Part shown: piece by piece, positions 1 to 9,114 of the stretch
Layout: each line of letters opens with the position of its first letter
Position numbering within the stretch: the first letter of the stretch is position 1
DNA from: Enterobacter sp. 638
GTDB lineage: Bacteria; Pseudomonadota; Gammaproteobacteria; Enterobacterales; Enterobacteriaceae
Assembly: GCF_000016325.1 (NCBI RefSeq)
Contig: NC_009436.1
Location: forward strand, 620,001-684,000
DNA length: 64,000 nt
Direction: 5' to 3'
The notes under the pieces: generated by a model
The model's database searches: none
The model's input: only the letters and a program-made list of their open reading frames with translations
What the model was told of the DNA's origin: nothing
Position numbers and translations under genes: made by a program

Positions 1-1620
1 TGCGCCAAGCGTGCGTTTCTTGTACTCTTCGTATTCGGTGAAGTTACCTTCGAAGAACTCCACTTTACCTTCATCCTGATAATCCAGAATGTGGGTCGCT
101 ACGCGGTCAAGGAACCAACGGTCATGCGAGATAACCATTGCACAGCCTGGGAACTCCAGCATGGCGTTTTCCAGCGCGCGCAGGGTTTCGATGTCCAGGT
201 CGTTGGTTGGTTCATCGAGCAGCAACACGTTACCGCCAACCTGCAGCAGCTTCGCCAGATGCAGACGACCACGCTCACCACCGGACAGTTCGCCGACGCG
301 TTTCCCCTGATCAACACCTTTGAAGTTGAAGCGGCCAACGTAGGCGCGGCTTGGCATCTCAGTGTTTCCGATACGCATGATATCTTGCCCGCCGGACACT
401 TCTTCCCAAACGGTTTTGCTGTTATCCATTGAATCACGGAACTGATCAACGGAGGCCAGTTTCACGGTCTCGCCAAGCGTAATCGTGCCGCTGTCAGGCT
501 GTTCCTGACCGGACATCATGCGGAACAGCGTTGATTTACCCGCGCCGTTCGGGCCGATGATCCCGACAATCGCGCCTTTTGGCACGGAGAAGCTCAGGTC
601 GTCAATCAGCAGGCGATCGCCGTAGGATTTACGCAGATTGTTCACTTCAACGACTTTATCGCCCAGACGTGCTCCTGGTGGGATAAACAGTTCGTTGGTT
701 TCGTTACGTTTCTGGTATTCGGAACTGTTCAGTTCTTCAAAGCGAGCCAGACGGGCTTTACCCTTAGACTGGCGGCCTTTCGCGCCCTGACGAACCCACT
801 CCAGCTCTTTCTCAATCGACTTACGACGAGCCGCTTCCTGAGAAGCTTCCTGCGCCAGGCGCTGATCTTTCTGCTCCAGCCAGGAGGAGTAGTTGCCTTC
901 CCACGGAATACCTTCGCCGCGGTCAAGCTCAAGAATCCAACCCGCAACGTTATCGAGGAAGTAACGGTCGTGGGTAATTGCCACCACGGTGCCTTCGAAG
1001 TCGTGCAGGAAGCGCTCAAGCCACGCCACGGATTCAGCATCCAGGTGGTTCGTTGGTTCGTCGAGCAGCAGCATGTCTGGCTTTTCCAGCAGCAGACGGC
1101 ACAGCGCGACGCGGCGGCGTTCACCCCCGGAGAGTTTTTCAACTTTCGCGTCCCAGTCCGGCAGACGCAGGGCATCGGCAGCACGCTCCAGCTGTACGTT
1201 CAGGTTGTGACCGTCGTGCGCCTGGATAATTTCTTCAAATTTACCCTGTTGCGCCGCCAGCTTGTCGAAATCAGCGTCCGGCTCAGCGTACTTCGCGTAC
1301 ACCTCATCCAGACCTTTCAGCGCGTTAACCACTTCAGAAACGGCTTCTTCGATGGATTCACGTACTGTGTGTTCTGGGTTCAGCTTTGGTTCCTGTGGCA
1401 GGTAACCGATTTTGAGACCAGGCTGTGGGCGAGCTTCACCTTCGATATCGGTATCGATGCCCGCCATGATGCGCAGCAGGGTGGACTTACCGGCACCGTT
1501 GAGACCCAGAACACCGATTTTTGCGCCCGGGAAGAAGCTCAGCGAGATATTTTTCAGAATATGACGTTTCGGCGGAACGACTTTGCCGACACGATGCATG
1601 GTATAAACGAATTGAGCCAC
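1..1620 (-). CDS. ettA: EttA, ABC-F translational throttle ATPase (3' end outside window)
   Basis: Energy-dependent translational throttle protein, an ABC-F ATPase that binds the ribosomal E site and gates entry into elongation according to the ATP/ADP ratio. The reverse strand reads MAQFVYTMHRVG from a GTG at 1620, with an AGAGG ribosome site about 9 bases upstream. Two ABC cassettes are visible: Walker A GLNGAGKST near residue 40 and GPNGAGKST in the second half, each followed by LSGGE and LLLDEPTN motifs, with the arm and linker between them. It has no membrane segment, as expected for ABC-F. 540 codons are present; E. coli EttA has 555, so about 15 C-terminal residues lie beyond base 1. 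It is divergent from slt. Confidence 0.97.
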   Translation of the reverse strand, partial: MAQFVYTMHRVGKVVPPKRHILKNISLSFFPGAKIGVLGLNGAGKSTLLRIMAGIDTDIEGEARPQPGLKIGYLPQEPKLNPEHTVRESIEEAVSEVVNALKGLDEVYAKYAEPDADFDKLAAQQGKFEEIIQAHDGHNLNVQLERAADALRLPDWDAKVEKLSGGERRRVALCRLLLEKPDMLLLDEPTNHLDAESVAWLERFLHDFEGTVVAITHDRYFLDNVAGWILELDRGEGIPWEGNYSSWLEQKDQRLAQEASQEAARRKSIEKELEWVRQGAKGRQSKGKARLARFEELNSSEYQKRNETNELFIPPGARLGDKVVEVNNLRKSYGDRLLIDDLSFSVPKGAIVGIIGPNGAGKSTLFRMMSGQEQPDSGTITLGETVKLASVDQFRDSMDNSKTVWEEVSGGQDIMRIGNTEMPSRAYVGRFNFKGVDQGKRVGELSGGERGRLHLAKLLQVGGNVLLLDEPTNDLDIETLRALENAMLEFPGCAMVISHDRWFLDRVATHILDYQDEGKVEFFEGNFTEYEEYKKRTLGA

Positions 1621-1847
1621 GTGGACTTCGCCTCTTTTATAGTAGAGAAAATAGAATTCAGCTGCGAAGTGTAGCCTTTTTCAGTGGCTAATCCCAGCCA
1701 GGAACTTCGGGAGTGTTAAAACGCGCAAGAAAGGTAAAAAAGTGTCCGCAGCGTGGCGCGTTGTGGTACTCCTGGTTAGCATAAGTGAATGACATTTTTG
1801 ACGTGGCACGACGCTACAACTGAAATCAACAATATGAAGGAGAGCTT

Positions 1848-3785
1848 GTGGAAAAAGCCAAACAGGTGGTCTGGCGTCTGCTGGCTGCCAGCGTGTGCGT
1901 GCTGACGATAAGCAACGCCGCGCGAGCTGATTCACTGGATGAACAACGTAACCGCTATGCACAAATCAAGCAGGCGTGGGACAGTAAACAGATGGATACC
2001 GTGCAGGCCTTGATGCCCACGCTGAAAGATTATCCTCTGTACCCGTATCTTGAATATCGTCAAATCACTGACGATCTGATGAACCAGCCGACGGTCACCG
2101 TCGCGAATTTTATTCAGGCAAACCCAACGCTGCCGCCCGCCCGCACGCTGCAATCACGTTTTGTGAACGAGCTGGCGCGACGTGAGGACTGGCGTGGTTT
2201 GCTGGCGTTCAGCCCGGACAAACCGGGAACGACTGAAGCGCAGTGTAATTACTACTATGCCAAGTGGAATACCGGACAAGCCGAAGAAGCGTGGAACGGC
2301 GCGAAAGAGCTGTGGCTGTCGGGTAAGAGTCAGCCGAATGCCTGTGATTCACTGTTCGGCGCGTGGCGCGCGTCCGGTAAACAGGATCCGCTGGCCTATC
2401 TTGAGCGCATCCGTCTGGCGATGAAAGCGGGCAATACGCGCCTGGTGACGACACTCGCGGGGCAAATGCCGTCCGACTATCAAACGATTTCTACCGCCGT
2501 GATCCAGTTGGCGAACGATCCTAACTCGGTGATGACGTTTGCCCGTTCAACCGGCGCGACCGATTTTACCCGCCAGATGGCTGCTGTGGCCTTTAGCAGC
2601 GTGGCACGCAATGACGTTGAAAATGCCCGGTTGATGATTCCGCAACTGGTGCAGGTGCAGCAGCTGAATGACGATCAAACCCAGGAGCTGCGCGATATTG
2701 TGGCGTGGCGTTTGATGGGGACGGACGTCACCGATGAGCAAGCGCGCTGGCGTGACGACGCGATTATGCGTTCCAATTCCACTTCGCTGGTGGAGCGCCG
2801 GGTGCGTATGGCGCTGGGCACGGGCGATCGTCGTGGCTTAAATACCTGGCTATCACGTCTGCCGATGGATGCGAAAGAGAAAGACGAATGGCGCTACTGG
2901 CAGGCTGATTTGCTGATGGAGCGCGGCCGCGAAGGTGAAGCGAAAGAGATCCTGCATTCGCTGATGTTGCAGCGCGGTTTCTACCCGATGGCTGCGGCGC
3001 AGCGTCTGGGCGAAGAGTACCAGCTTAAAATCGACAAAGCGCCGGCGAATGCCAGCCCGGCACTGGTTCAAGGGCCGGAAATGGCGCGCGTACGCGAGCT
3101 GATGTACTGGAATATGGATAATACCGCGCGCAGCGAATGGGCCAATCTGGTCACCAGCCGCACGACGGATGAAAAGGCCCAGCTTGCACGTTATGCCTTT
3201 GATAATCGTTGGTGGGATCTGAGCGTGCAGGCGACGATCGCCGGTAAGCTGTGGGATCATCTTGAAGAGCGTTTCCCGCTGGCCTACAAAGATCTGTTCG
3301 ATCGCTATACCAGCGGAAAAGACATTCCGAAGAGTTATGCGATGGCGATTGCCCGTCAAGAGAGCGCCTGGAACCCGAAAGTGCGCTCACCGGTGGGGGC
3401 CAGCGGCCTGATGCAAATCATGCCCGGCACCGCGACGCATACGGTGAAGATGTTTAACATTCCAGGTTACAGCAGCCCTTCGCAGCTGTTGGATCCGGAC
3501 ACCAACATCAATATTGGCACCAGCTATTTGCAGTACGTTTATCAGCAGTTTGGTGAGAACCGCATCTTCGCATCGGCGGCGTATAACGCCGGGCCTGGAC
3601 GCGTGCGTACCTGGCTAGGGAACAGTGCCGGACGCATTGACGCCGTGGCGTTTGTCGAGAGTATTCCGTTCTCTGAAACGCGTGGCTATGTGAAAAATGT
3701 GATGGCCTATGACGCCTACTACCGCTACTTCATGGGGCAGAAAGATACCCTGATGAGCGATGCGGAGTGGGAGCGACGTTACTGA
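1848..3785 (+). CDS. slt: Soluble lytic murein transglycosylase Slt70
   Basis: Periplasmic enzyme that cleaves the MurNAc-GlcNAc bond of peptidoglycan, leaving 1,6-anhydromuropeptides for recycling. 645 residues, the same as E. coli Slt. It starts at GTG 1848, eight bases after a GAAGGAG site. A signal peptide (about 1-27, ending in ARA) precedes the long alpha-helical superhelix domain. The C-terminal catalytic domain carries [11 protein letters not shown] with the catalytic glutamate at residue 505, equal to Glu478 of the mature enzyme, then [13 protein letters not shown] and AAYNAGPGR. It ends in ERRY. It lies just upstream of trpR, as in E. coli. Confidence 0.98.
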   Translation: MEKAKQVVWRLLAASVCVLTISNAARADSLDEQRNRYAQIKQAWDSKQMDTVQALMPTLKDYPLYPYLEYRQITDDLMNQPTVTVANFIQANPTLPPARTLQSRFVNELARREDWRGLLAFSPDKPGTTEAQCNYYYAKWNTGQAEEAWNGAKELWLSGKSQPNACDSLFGAWRASGKQDPLAYLERIRLAMKAGNTRLVTTLAGQMPSDYQTISTAVIQLANDPNSVMTFARSTGATDFTRQMAAVAFSSVARNDVENARLMIPQLVQVQQLNDDQTQELRDIVAWRLMGTDVTDEQARWRDDAIMRSNSTSLVERRVRMALGTGDRRGLNTWLSRLPMDAKEKDEWRYWQADLLMERGREGEAKEILHSLMLQRGFYPMAAAQRLGEEYQLKIDKAPANASPALVQGPEMARVRELMYWNMDNTARSEWANLVTSRTTDEKAQLARYAFDNRWWDLSVQATIAGKLWDHLEERFPLAYKDLFDRYTSGKDIPKSYAMAIARQESAWNPKVRSPVGASGLMQIMPGTATHTVKMFNIPGYSSPSQLLDPDTNINIGTSYLQYVYQQFGENRIFASAAYNAGPGRVRTWLGNSAGRIDAVAFVESIPFSETRGYVKNVMAYDAYYRYFMGQKDTLMSDAEWERRY

Positions 3786-3806
3786 TTGGCGTGGGTTGTG
3801 TTATGC

Positions 3807-3826
3807 TGTACTCGTCAAAGAGTACA
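3807..3826 (+). promoter_or_regulatory. TrpR operator in front of trpR
   Basis: A 20-base palindrome with perfect seven-base half-sites, TGTACTC and GAGTACA, separated by six bases, lying 21 bases before the trpR start. It matches the known autoregulatory trpR operator, whose core is GTACTN and its complement. The position implies that tryptophan-loaded TrpR represses its own gene. Confidence 0.85.
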
Positions 3827-3847
3827 ATGGAAAAACGGCGGCATAAC

Positions 3848-4177
3848 ATGACCCAGAATTCCCCTTATTCATCGGCGATGGCCGAACAGCGCAATCAGGA
3901 GTGGCTTCGCTTTGTGGAGCTGCTTCGCCAGTCCTATGAACACGATCTGCATTTACCCCTGATGCAGCTGATGCTCACGCCTGATGAACGCGAAGCATTG
4001 GGCACGCGGGTGCGCATTATTGAAGAATTACTGCGGGGCGAGATGAGCCAGCGCGAGTTGAAAACCGAGCTGGGCGCGGGCATCGCAACGATTACCCGCG
4101 GGTCGAACAGCCTGAAATCCGCACCGGTTGAACTGCGTCAGTGGCTGGAGTCAGTCCTGTTAGGCGTTCAGCGATAA
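3848..4177 (+). CDS. trpR: Trp operon repressor TrpR
   Basis: Tryptophan-activated dimeric repressor of the trp, aroH, mtr and trpR promoters. 109 residues against 108 in E. coli. The start is placed at ATG 3848 ([14 protein letters not shown]) because this aligns with the E. coli N-terminus. An in-frame ATG at 3827 exists but sits against the operator and would add seven residues. The reading helix region [23 protein letters not shown] is fully conserved (residues about 64-87). The last 10 bases overlap the convergent yjjX. Confidence 0.97.
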
Positions 4178-4683
4178 ATCGCGTTGTGAAACGGGCTTAA
4201 CGCCAGAATAACGGCCTGATGGTAGACGCTTGAGCGCGTCAGTGCGCCTGCGGTAAACACGCCGATGGCTCCTTCTTTGCGGCCAATTTCGTCGATGCCA
4301 GTGTACTGTGACATCACCGGGCCGAGGGCTTCACCTGCTCGTACTTTTTCCAGAATGATGGCGGGCAGCGGCAACGTGGCGGAACGCGCTTCTCCGCGCT
4401 GCTCGCGGTTTTCAATCACCACCCAGCTAAACGTCGCGCCGTCGTCAATTCCCGCTTCTATCGCCACCCAAAAATCGGCATCAGAGCGCAGCGCTTTTGC
4501 ATTGAGTACGCGATTTCGTGCGCCAGCCCGCGTTTCCTCACTGCCAAACGGCTGTTCAGGGACACCACTCTCGACGGCGACAGCCTCGATATGGCAGGAT
4601 CCTTCGCCGAAGATCTCCTCAAATGCCCTTAGAATTGCCTGAATTTTGGCAGGATTGGTGGTAGCGGAGACAACCTGGTGCAT
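4168..4683 (-). CDS. yjjX: Inosine/xanthosine triphosphatase
   Basis: House-cleaning nucleotide phosphatase that hydrolyses ITP and XTP, keeping deaminated purines out of RNA and DNA. 171 residues against 170 in E. coli YjjX. The N-terminal [11 protein letters not shown], the [20 protein letters not shown] block and IEAGIDD are the family signatures. It is convergent with trpR (10-base overlap) and divergent from gpmB, sharing a 50-base intergenic stretch. Confidence 0.95.
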
Positions 4684-4733
4684 AATTAAGCTCAGTTTAA
4701 AAAAAATTCATCGCAGTATAACGGAAAAATAGC

Positions 4734-5381
4734 ATGTTACAGGTTTACCTTGTTCGCCACGGTGAAACGCAGTGGAACGCCGAGCGACGTATTCAAGGGC
4801 AGTCAGACAGTCCTCTCACCGCCAAAGGTGAGCAACAAGCGCGGCAAGTGGCGGAACGTGCCAGAACGTTAGGCATCACGCACATCATTGCCAGCGATCT
4901 CGGTCGTACCCAGCAAACGGCACGTATTATTGCCGATGCCTGTGGCTGCGACATCATCCTCGATCCGCGTCTGCGCGAACTCGACATGGGCGTGCTGGAA
5001 AAACGCCATGTGGATTCTTTAACTGACGAGGAGGAGGGCTGGCGTCGTACGCTGGTGAACGGGACGGAAGATGGCCGCATTCCTGATGGTGAATCCATGC
5101 AGGAGCTGAGCGTGCGTGTGCAGGCGGCTCTGGCGGATTGCCTGAAGTTGCCAGAAGGCAGTCGTCCGCTGCTGGTGAGTCACGGCATTGCGCTGGGTTG
5201 TCTGGTGAGTACAATTCTTGGATTGCCCGCCTATGCGGAGCGCCGTTTGCGTCTGCGCAACTGCTCTATTTCTCGCATCGACTATCAGGAAAGCCCATGG
5301 CTGGCGTCTGGTTGGGTGGTGGAAATGGCAGGGGACATCTCGCATCTGGACGCCCCTGCACTGGATGAGCTACAGCGCTAG
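4734..5381 (+). CDS. gpmB: Phosphoglycerate mutase-like phosphatase GpmB
   Basis: Histidine phosphatase superfamily protein, 215 residues, equal in length to E. coli GpmB/YtjC. The N-terminal LVRHGETQWN places the phospho-accepting histidine at residue 9, and VSHGIALG near residue 148 carries the second catalytic histidine. Family members were named for cofactor-dependent phosphoglycerate mutase, but the E. coli protein is thought to act mainly as a phosphatase, so the physiological substrate is uncertain. The 3' end overlaps convergent rob by 4 bases. Confidence 0.94.
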   Translation: MLQVYLVRHGETQWNAERRIQGQSDSPLTAKGEQQARQVAERARTLGITHIIASDLGRTQQTARIIADACGCDIILDPRLRELDMGVLEKRHVDSLTDEEEGWRRTLVNGTEDGRIPDGESMQELSVRVQAALADCLKLPEGSRPLLVSHGIALGCLVSTILGLPAYAERRLRLRNCSISRIDYQESPWLASGWVVEMAGDISHLDAPALDELQR

Positions 5382-6247
5382 CGGCGAATCGGAACCAGGT
5401 ATTCCATACGCAGATCGATTGGGCGTTCTTCCGGCTTCACATCGCTGGTCGGATAGTAACGCTCAATGTCCTGACCTTTACGGCGGTTCAGATTCAGCAT
5501 TGGCATGCAGGTTCCGTAAACGGTCAGGATGAATTCCTGAACGCCCGTGCCCAGCCCTTCATAGGTGAACATCACGTAGTCACCGCCTTCAAGCACAACC
5601 GGTTTCGATCCCTGAACATAGCCATTGGCCATTTCTGGGGTGAGTGCGGTGGTGTAAAACACTTCCTGTTCGTCGTCTTTTTCCTGGCTTGGATGCGTCT
5701 GGTTCAGACCATACAGCAGCGGCGGAATGGCCGGCGCGTGGCTCAGGAAATCGCGCCAGAACTGCACACGCATTTGATGACGGAATTCGGAAATCTGCTC
5801 AAGCGAACAGGTGTAGCTTTGCGTTGTGCCGATCAGGTGCGTTTCGGGCAGCGTGACAAACTCATGTTTCGGCATGGCGAATTCACCCAGACGCAGCGGC
5901 GGACGCATACCGAACGAGCTCCAGTCGGGCGAGCGGCGATAAAGCGCAGGCGTCAACGAGAACTGTTTTTTAAAGGCGCGGGTGAATGTTTGTTGCGAGT
6001 CGAAACGGTATTGCAGGGCAATATCCAGAATCGGACGTGCCGTCAGGCGCAGGGCGACGGCAGATTTTGACAGTCGACGCGCACGAATATAGGCACCGAT
6101 AGCATGACCGGTGACATCTTTGAACATCCTTTGCAGATGCCACTTGGAATAGCCTGCTTTAGCCGCCACATTATCCAGTGACAATGGCTGGTCAAGATGA
6201 CCTTCCAGCCAGGTAAGCAGATCGCGAATAATTCCAGCCTGATCCAT
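5378..6247 (-). CDS. rob: Rob, AraC/XylS-family regulator of multidrug and solvent tolerance
   Basis: Transcriptional activator of the MarA/SoxS/Rob regulon (efflux, solvent and antibiotic tolerance). 289 residues, same as E. coli Rob. The N-terminal 1-110 region contains two helix-turn-helix units (SLDNVAAKAGYSKWHLQRMF and DIALQYRFDSQQTFTRAFKK), followed by a GyrI-like ligand-binding C-terminal domain. In E. coli this domain binds bile salts and fatty acids. Divergent from creA across about 210 bases of A/T-tract-rich DNA, which probably holds both promoters. Confidence 0.97.
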   Translation of the reverse strand: MDQAGIIRDLLTWLEGHLDQPLSLDNVAAKAGYSKWHLQRMFKDVTGHAIGAYIRARRLSKSAVALRLTARPILDIALQYRFDSQQTFTRAFKKQFSLTPALYRRSPDWSSFGMRPPLRLGEFAMPKHEFVTLPETHLIGTTQSYTCSLEQISEFRHQMRVQFWRDFLSHAPAIPPLLYGLNQTHPSQEKDDEQEVFYTTALTPEMANGYVQGSKPVVLEGGDYVMFTYEGLGTGVQEFILTVYGTCMPMLNLNRRKGQDIERYYPTSDVKPEERPIDLRMEYLVPIRR

Positions 6248-6458
6248 ATACTATCCTCATCCTTAAAACAGCAGGTGCCTGATAACAGGGTAGCGGATAA
6301 TAGCATTTTTTGATGTTTTAGCATTCGGTGTTTTTTTTGCGCATTCATGCTTTTTGCCGCACATTATCGGGATGAATTTTTTAATCCTGTGATCTTGCTA
6401 GGTTTTTATCTGGATTATTGAATAATCGCTAAATGCAATTTTAAAAAATGGTAACAAT

Positions 6459-6929
6459 ATGAAATACAAGACATTGATCTTCACCGCTCTGATGGTATTG
6501 GTCGGGCGTACCGCGTTTGCAGAAGAAGTAGGCTCCGTTGACACCGTATTTAAAGTCTTTGGTCCGGACCACAAAATTGTCGTCGAAGCGTTTGACGATC
6601 CCGACGTCAAGAACGTCACGTGCTACATCAGTCGCGCTAAAACGGGCGGCATTAAAGGTGGGCTTGGCCTGGCTGAAGATACGGCTGATGCGGCGATCTC
6701 TTGCCAGCAGGTGGGGCCGGTGGAGTTGAGCGACAAAATCAAAAACGGTAAAGCGCAGGGTGACGTCGTGTTCCAGAAGCGTACCTCGCTAGTGTTTAAA
6801 AAACTCCAGGTCGTGCGTTTTTACGATGCGAAGCGCAACACGTTAGCCTATCTGGCGTACTCGGATAAAGTGGTCGAAGGCTCGCCGAAAAATGCGCTGA
6901 GCGCAGTACCGATTATGCCGTGGCGTTAA
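6459..6929 (+). CDS. creA: CreA, conserved periplasmic protein of the cre operon
   Basis: 156 residues against 157 in E. coli. A signal peptide of about 21 residues ending in AFA precedes a conserved domain with [21 protein letters not shown] and [11 protein letters not shown]. The biochemical role of CreA is not established. It is the first gene of creABCD. Its TAA stop shares a base with an ATG that is in frame with creB, but the better creB start lies 15 bases further on, so the genes are closely coupled. Confidence 0.93.
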   Translation: MKYKTLIFTALMVLVGRTAFAEEVGSVDTVFKVFGPDHKIVVEAFDDPDVKNVTCYISRAKTGGIKGGLGLAEDTADAAISCQQVGPVELSDKIKNGKAQGDVVFQKRTSLVFKKLQVVRFYDAKRNTLAYLAYSDKVVEGSPKNALSAVPIMPWR

Positions 6930-6943
6930 TGCAGGGAATGACG

Positions 6944-7633
6944 ATGCAGCAACCGTTGATTTGGCTGGTAGAAGATGAGATCAGCATTGCCGAGACGCTC
7001 ATTTACATGCTTTCGCAGGAAGGATTCGCCGTGAAAGCCTTTGAGCGTGGGCTTCCTGCGCTGGATGAGGCGCATCGGCAGGCTCCGGCGCTGGCCATTC
7101 TCGACGTGGGGCTGCCGGATATCAGCGGTTTTGAGCTGTGCCGTCAGCTCCTGGCGCAGCATCCGTCGCTGCCGGTGCTGTTTCTCACGGCACGAAGTGA
7201 TGAAGTGGATAAACTGCTTGGTCTGGAAATGGGGGCGGATGACTACGTCGCTAAGCCCTTTTCTCCCCGCGAAGTCTGCGCGCGTGTCAGAACCATTTTA
7301 CGACGGATGCAAAAATCTGCGGCGCCTTCTGACATCGTCCGCATTGGTCAATTCGAGCTTAACGAGCCTGCGGCGCACATCAGCTGGTGCGGGCACGCTT
7401 TGCCGCTCACACGGTATGAATTTTTACTTCTGAAAACCCTGCTGAACGCGCCTGGCCGCGTATTTTCTCGTCAGCAGTTGATGGACAAAGTCTGGGGCGA
7501 TGAGGGCGACAGTTTTGATCGCACGGTCGATACCCATATCAAAACCCTGCGTGCCAAGCTGCGCGCCATTAATGCTGATCTTTCGCCGATCAGCACTCAT
7601 CGCGGAATGGGCTACAGCCTGGGATTATACTGA
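6944..7633 (+). CDS. creB: CreB, response regulator of the CreBC two-component system
   Basis: OmpR/PhoB-type response regulator that binds cre-tags and activates creD, talA, ackA and others. From ATG 6944 it is 229 residues, exactly the E. coli length. Upstream in-frame GTG 6920, ATG 6929 and ATG 6938 were not chosen because AGGGA sits seven bases before 6944 and the resulting N-terminus MQQPLIWLVEDE matches E. coli. Receiver domain has acidic pocket EDE, phospho-acceptor D54 (ILDVGLPD) and KPFSPRE. C-terminal winged helix contains SFDRTVDTHIKTLRAKL. TGA overlaps the creC ATG by one base. Confidence 0.97.
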   Translation: MQQPLIWLVEDEISIAETLIYMLSQEGFAVKAFERGLPALDEAHRQAPALAILDVGLPDISGFELCRQLLAQHPSLPVLFLTARSDEVDKLLGLEMGADDYVAKPFSPREVCARVRTILRRMQKSAAPSDIVRIGQFELNEPAAHISWCGHALPLTRYEFLLLKTLLNAPGRVFSRQQLMDKVWGDEGDSFDRTVDTHIKTLRAKLRAINADLSPISTHRGMGYSLGLY

Positions 7634-9057
7634 TGCGCATCGGTATGCGGTTGTTATTGGGCTATTTCCTGATTGTGGCGATTGCCGCGTGGTTTGTGCT
7701 GTCGATATTTGTCCAGGAAGTGAAGCCTGGCGTGCGCAGGGCTACGGAAGGGACGCTGATTGATACCGCCACTCTGCTGGCAGAAGTGGGACGTGACGAT
7801 TTGCTGTCAGGCGCTGCGCAAAATGGCCGATTGGCCCAGGCGTTCTCGCAGCTTCATTTGCGTCCGTTTCGCGCCAACATTGGCGGCATCCATAAAGTGC
7901 GCAACGAATATCATGTGTACATGACGGATGCGCAGGGCAGGGTGGTGTTCGATTCGGCCGGTAAAGCGCTCGGCGAAGATTATTCGCGCTGGAACGATGT
8001 GTGGAAAACGTTGCGTGGCGACTATGGCGCGCGTAGCACGCAAATTAACCCTGACGATCCGCAAAGCACCGTGATGTATGTCGCCGCGCCTATTATTGAC
8101 CACGGAAAGATTATTGGCGTGTTATCGGTAGGCAAACCCAATAGCGCGATGGCACCGGTTATCCATCGCAGTGAGCGCCGGATTTTATGGGCTGGCGCGG
8201 CGCTACTGGGTATCGCACTGCTGATTGGGCTGGTGGTGGCGTGGTGGATTAATCGCTCAATCAGTTCACTGTCGCGCTATGCCGATTCGGTGACGACGGA
8301 TACCCCTCTGCCGCTGCCCGATCCGGGAAGTAGCGAACTGCGCAAACTAGCGCAGGCGCTGGAAAATATGCGCATTCGCCTCGAAGGCAAAAATTATATC
8401 GAACACTACGTCCACGCGTTGACCCACGAGCTGAAAAGCCCGCTGGCGGCCATTCGCGGTTCGGCTGAGATTCTGGCGGAACAGCCGCCGCCGCAGGTTG
8501 CCGCGCGGTTTGTCGATAATATTCTGGTGCAAAACGCACGCATGCAGTCGCTGGTTGAGAAACTCCTTGAGCAGGCGCGGCTGGAAAATCGCGTGGAGAT
8601 CACGCCTGATAGCGTGAATATCGACGCCCTGTTTACACGTTTGAGCACGGCGCGCGCGGCGTTACTCGCTGCCAAAAATATCACCCTGACCTGGCAAAAT
8701 ACGTTAACGGCAGTCGAAGGCGACGAGGATTTACTCGAGCAGGCACTGGGTAATCTGCTGGATAATGCCCTCGATTTTACGCCCGAAGGGGGAAGCATCG
8801 AGCTTGCTGCCCGAGAGGTGCACAAAAAAGTGCAGCTCAGCGTAACCGATAGCGGCAGCGGCATTCCTGAGTACGCACATACCCGCATTTTTGAGCGCTT
8901 TTATTCGCTCCCGCGTGAAAATGGGCTGAAAAGCAGCGGGCTGGGGCTGGCCTTTGTCCAGGAAGTCGCCCGTCTGCACCATGGCGATATCCAGCTTCGC
9001 AACCGCGAAGAAGGCGGCGTCGAGGCGCTACTGACACTTCACCGTCCCTTCACATAA
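7633..9057 (+). CDS. creC: CreC, sensor histidine kinase
   Basis: Inner-membrane sensor kinase partner of CreB, 474 residues as in E. coli. First membrane helix at about 6-26, periplasmic sensor region to about 180, second helix IGLVVAWWI region near 184-206, HAMP, then the dimerisation domain with ALTHELKSPLAAIRGS, where the phosphorylated histidine is H265. ATPase domain shows N-box NLLDNALDF, G1 DSGSGIP and G2 SSGLGLAFV. Start codon overlaps the creB stop. The cre-tag that serves creD lies inside its last codons. Confidence 0.97.
   Translation: MRIGMRLLLGYFLIVAIAAWFVLSIFVQEVKPGVRRATEGTLIDTATLLAEVGRDDLLSGAAQNGRLAQAFSQLHLRPFRANIGGIHKVRNEYHVYMTDAQGRVVFDSAGKALGEDYSRWNDVWKTLRGDYGARSTQINPDDPQSTVMYVAAPIIDHGKIIGVLSVGKPNSAMAPVIHRSERRILWAGAALLGIALLIGLVVAWWINRSISSLSRYADSVTTDTPLPLPDPGSSELRKLAQALENMRIRLEGKNYIEHYVHALTHELKSPLAAIRGSAEILAEQPPPQVAARFVDNILVQNARMQSLVEKLLEQARLENRVEITPDSVNIDALFTRLSTARAALLAAKNITLTWQNTLTAVEGDEDLLEQALGNLLDNALDFTPEGGSIELAAREVHKKVQLSVTDSGSGIPEYAHTRIFERFYSLPRENGLKSSGLGLAFVQEVARLHHGDIQLRNREEGGVEALLTLHRPFT
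9038..9053 (+). promoter_or_regulatory. cre-tag (CreB binding site) for creD
   Basis: Direct repeat TTCAC, six bases, TTCAC: an exact match to the CreB consensus TTCACNNNNNNTTCAC. It spans the last codons of creC, 62 bases before the creD start. A -10-like TATGCT lies at 9085-9090 with no good -35 at normal spacing, which fits an activator-dependent creD promoter. Confidence 0.9.
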
Positions 9058-9114
9058 CTTCAAACTGACCGCACATAGCCTCGTTATGCTCCTTTCATCA
9101 CAAAGGAGAAGGTC

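Noticed and set aside
3767..3847. N-terminal extension of trpR
   Set aside because: It would overlap slt and read through the operator; family alignment begins at ATG 3848.
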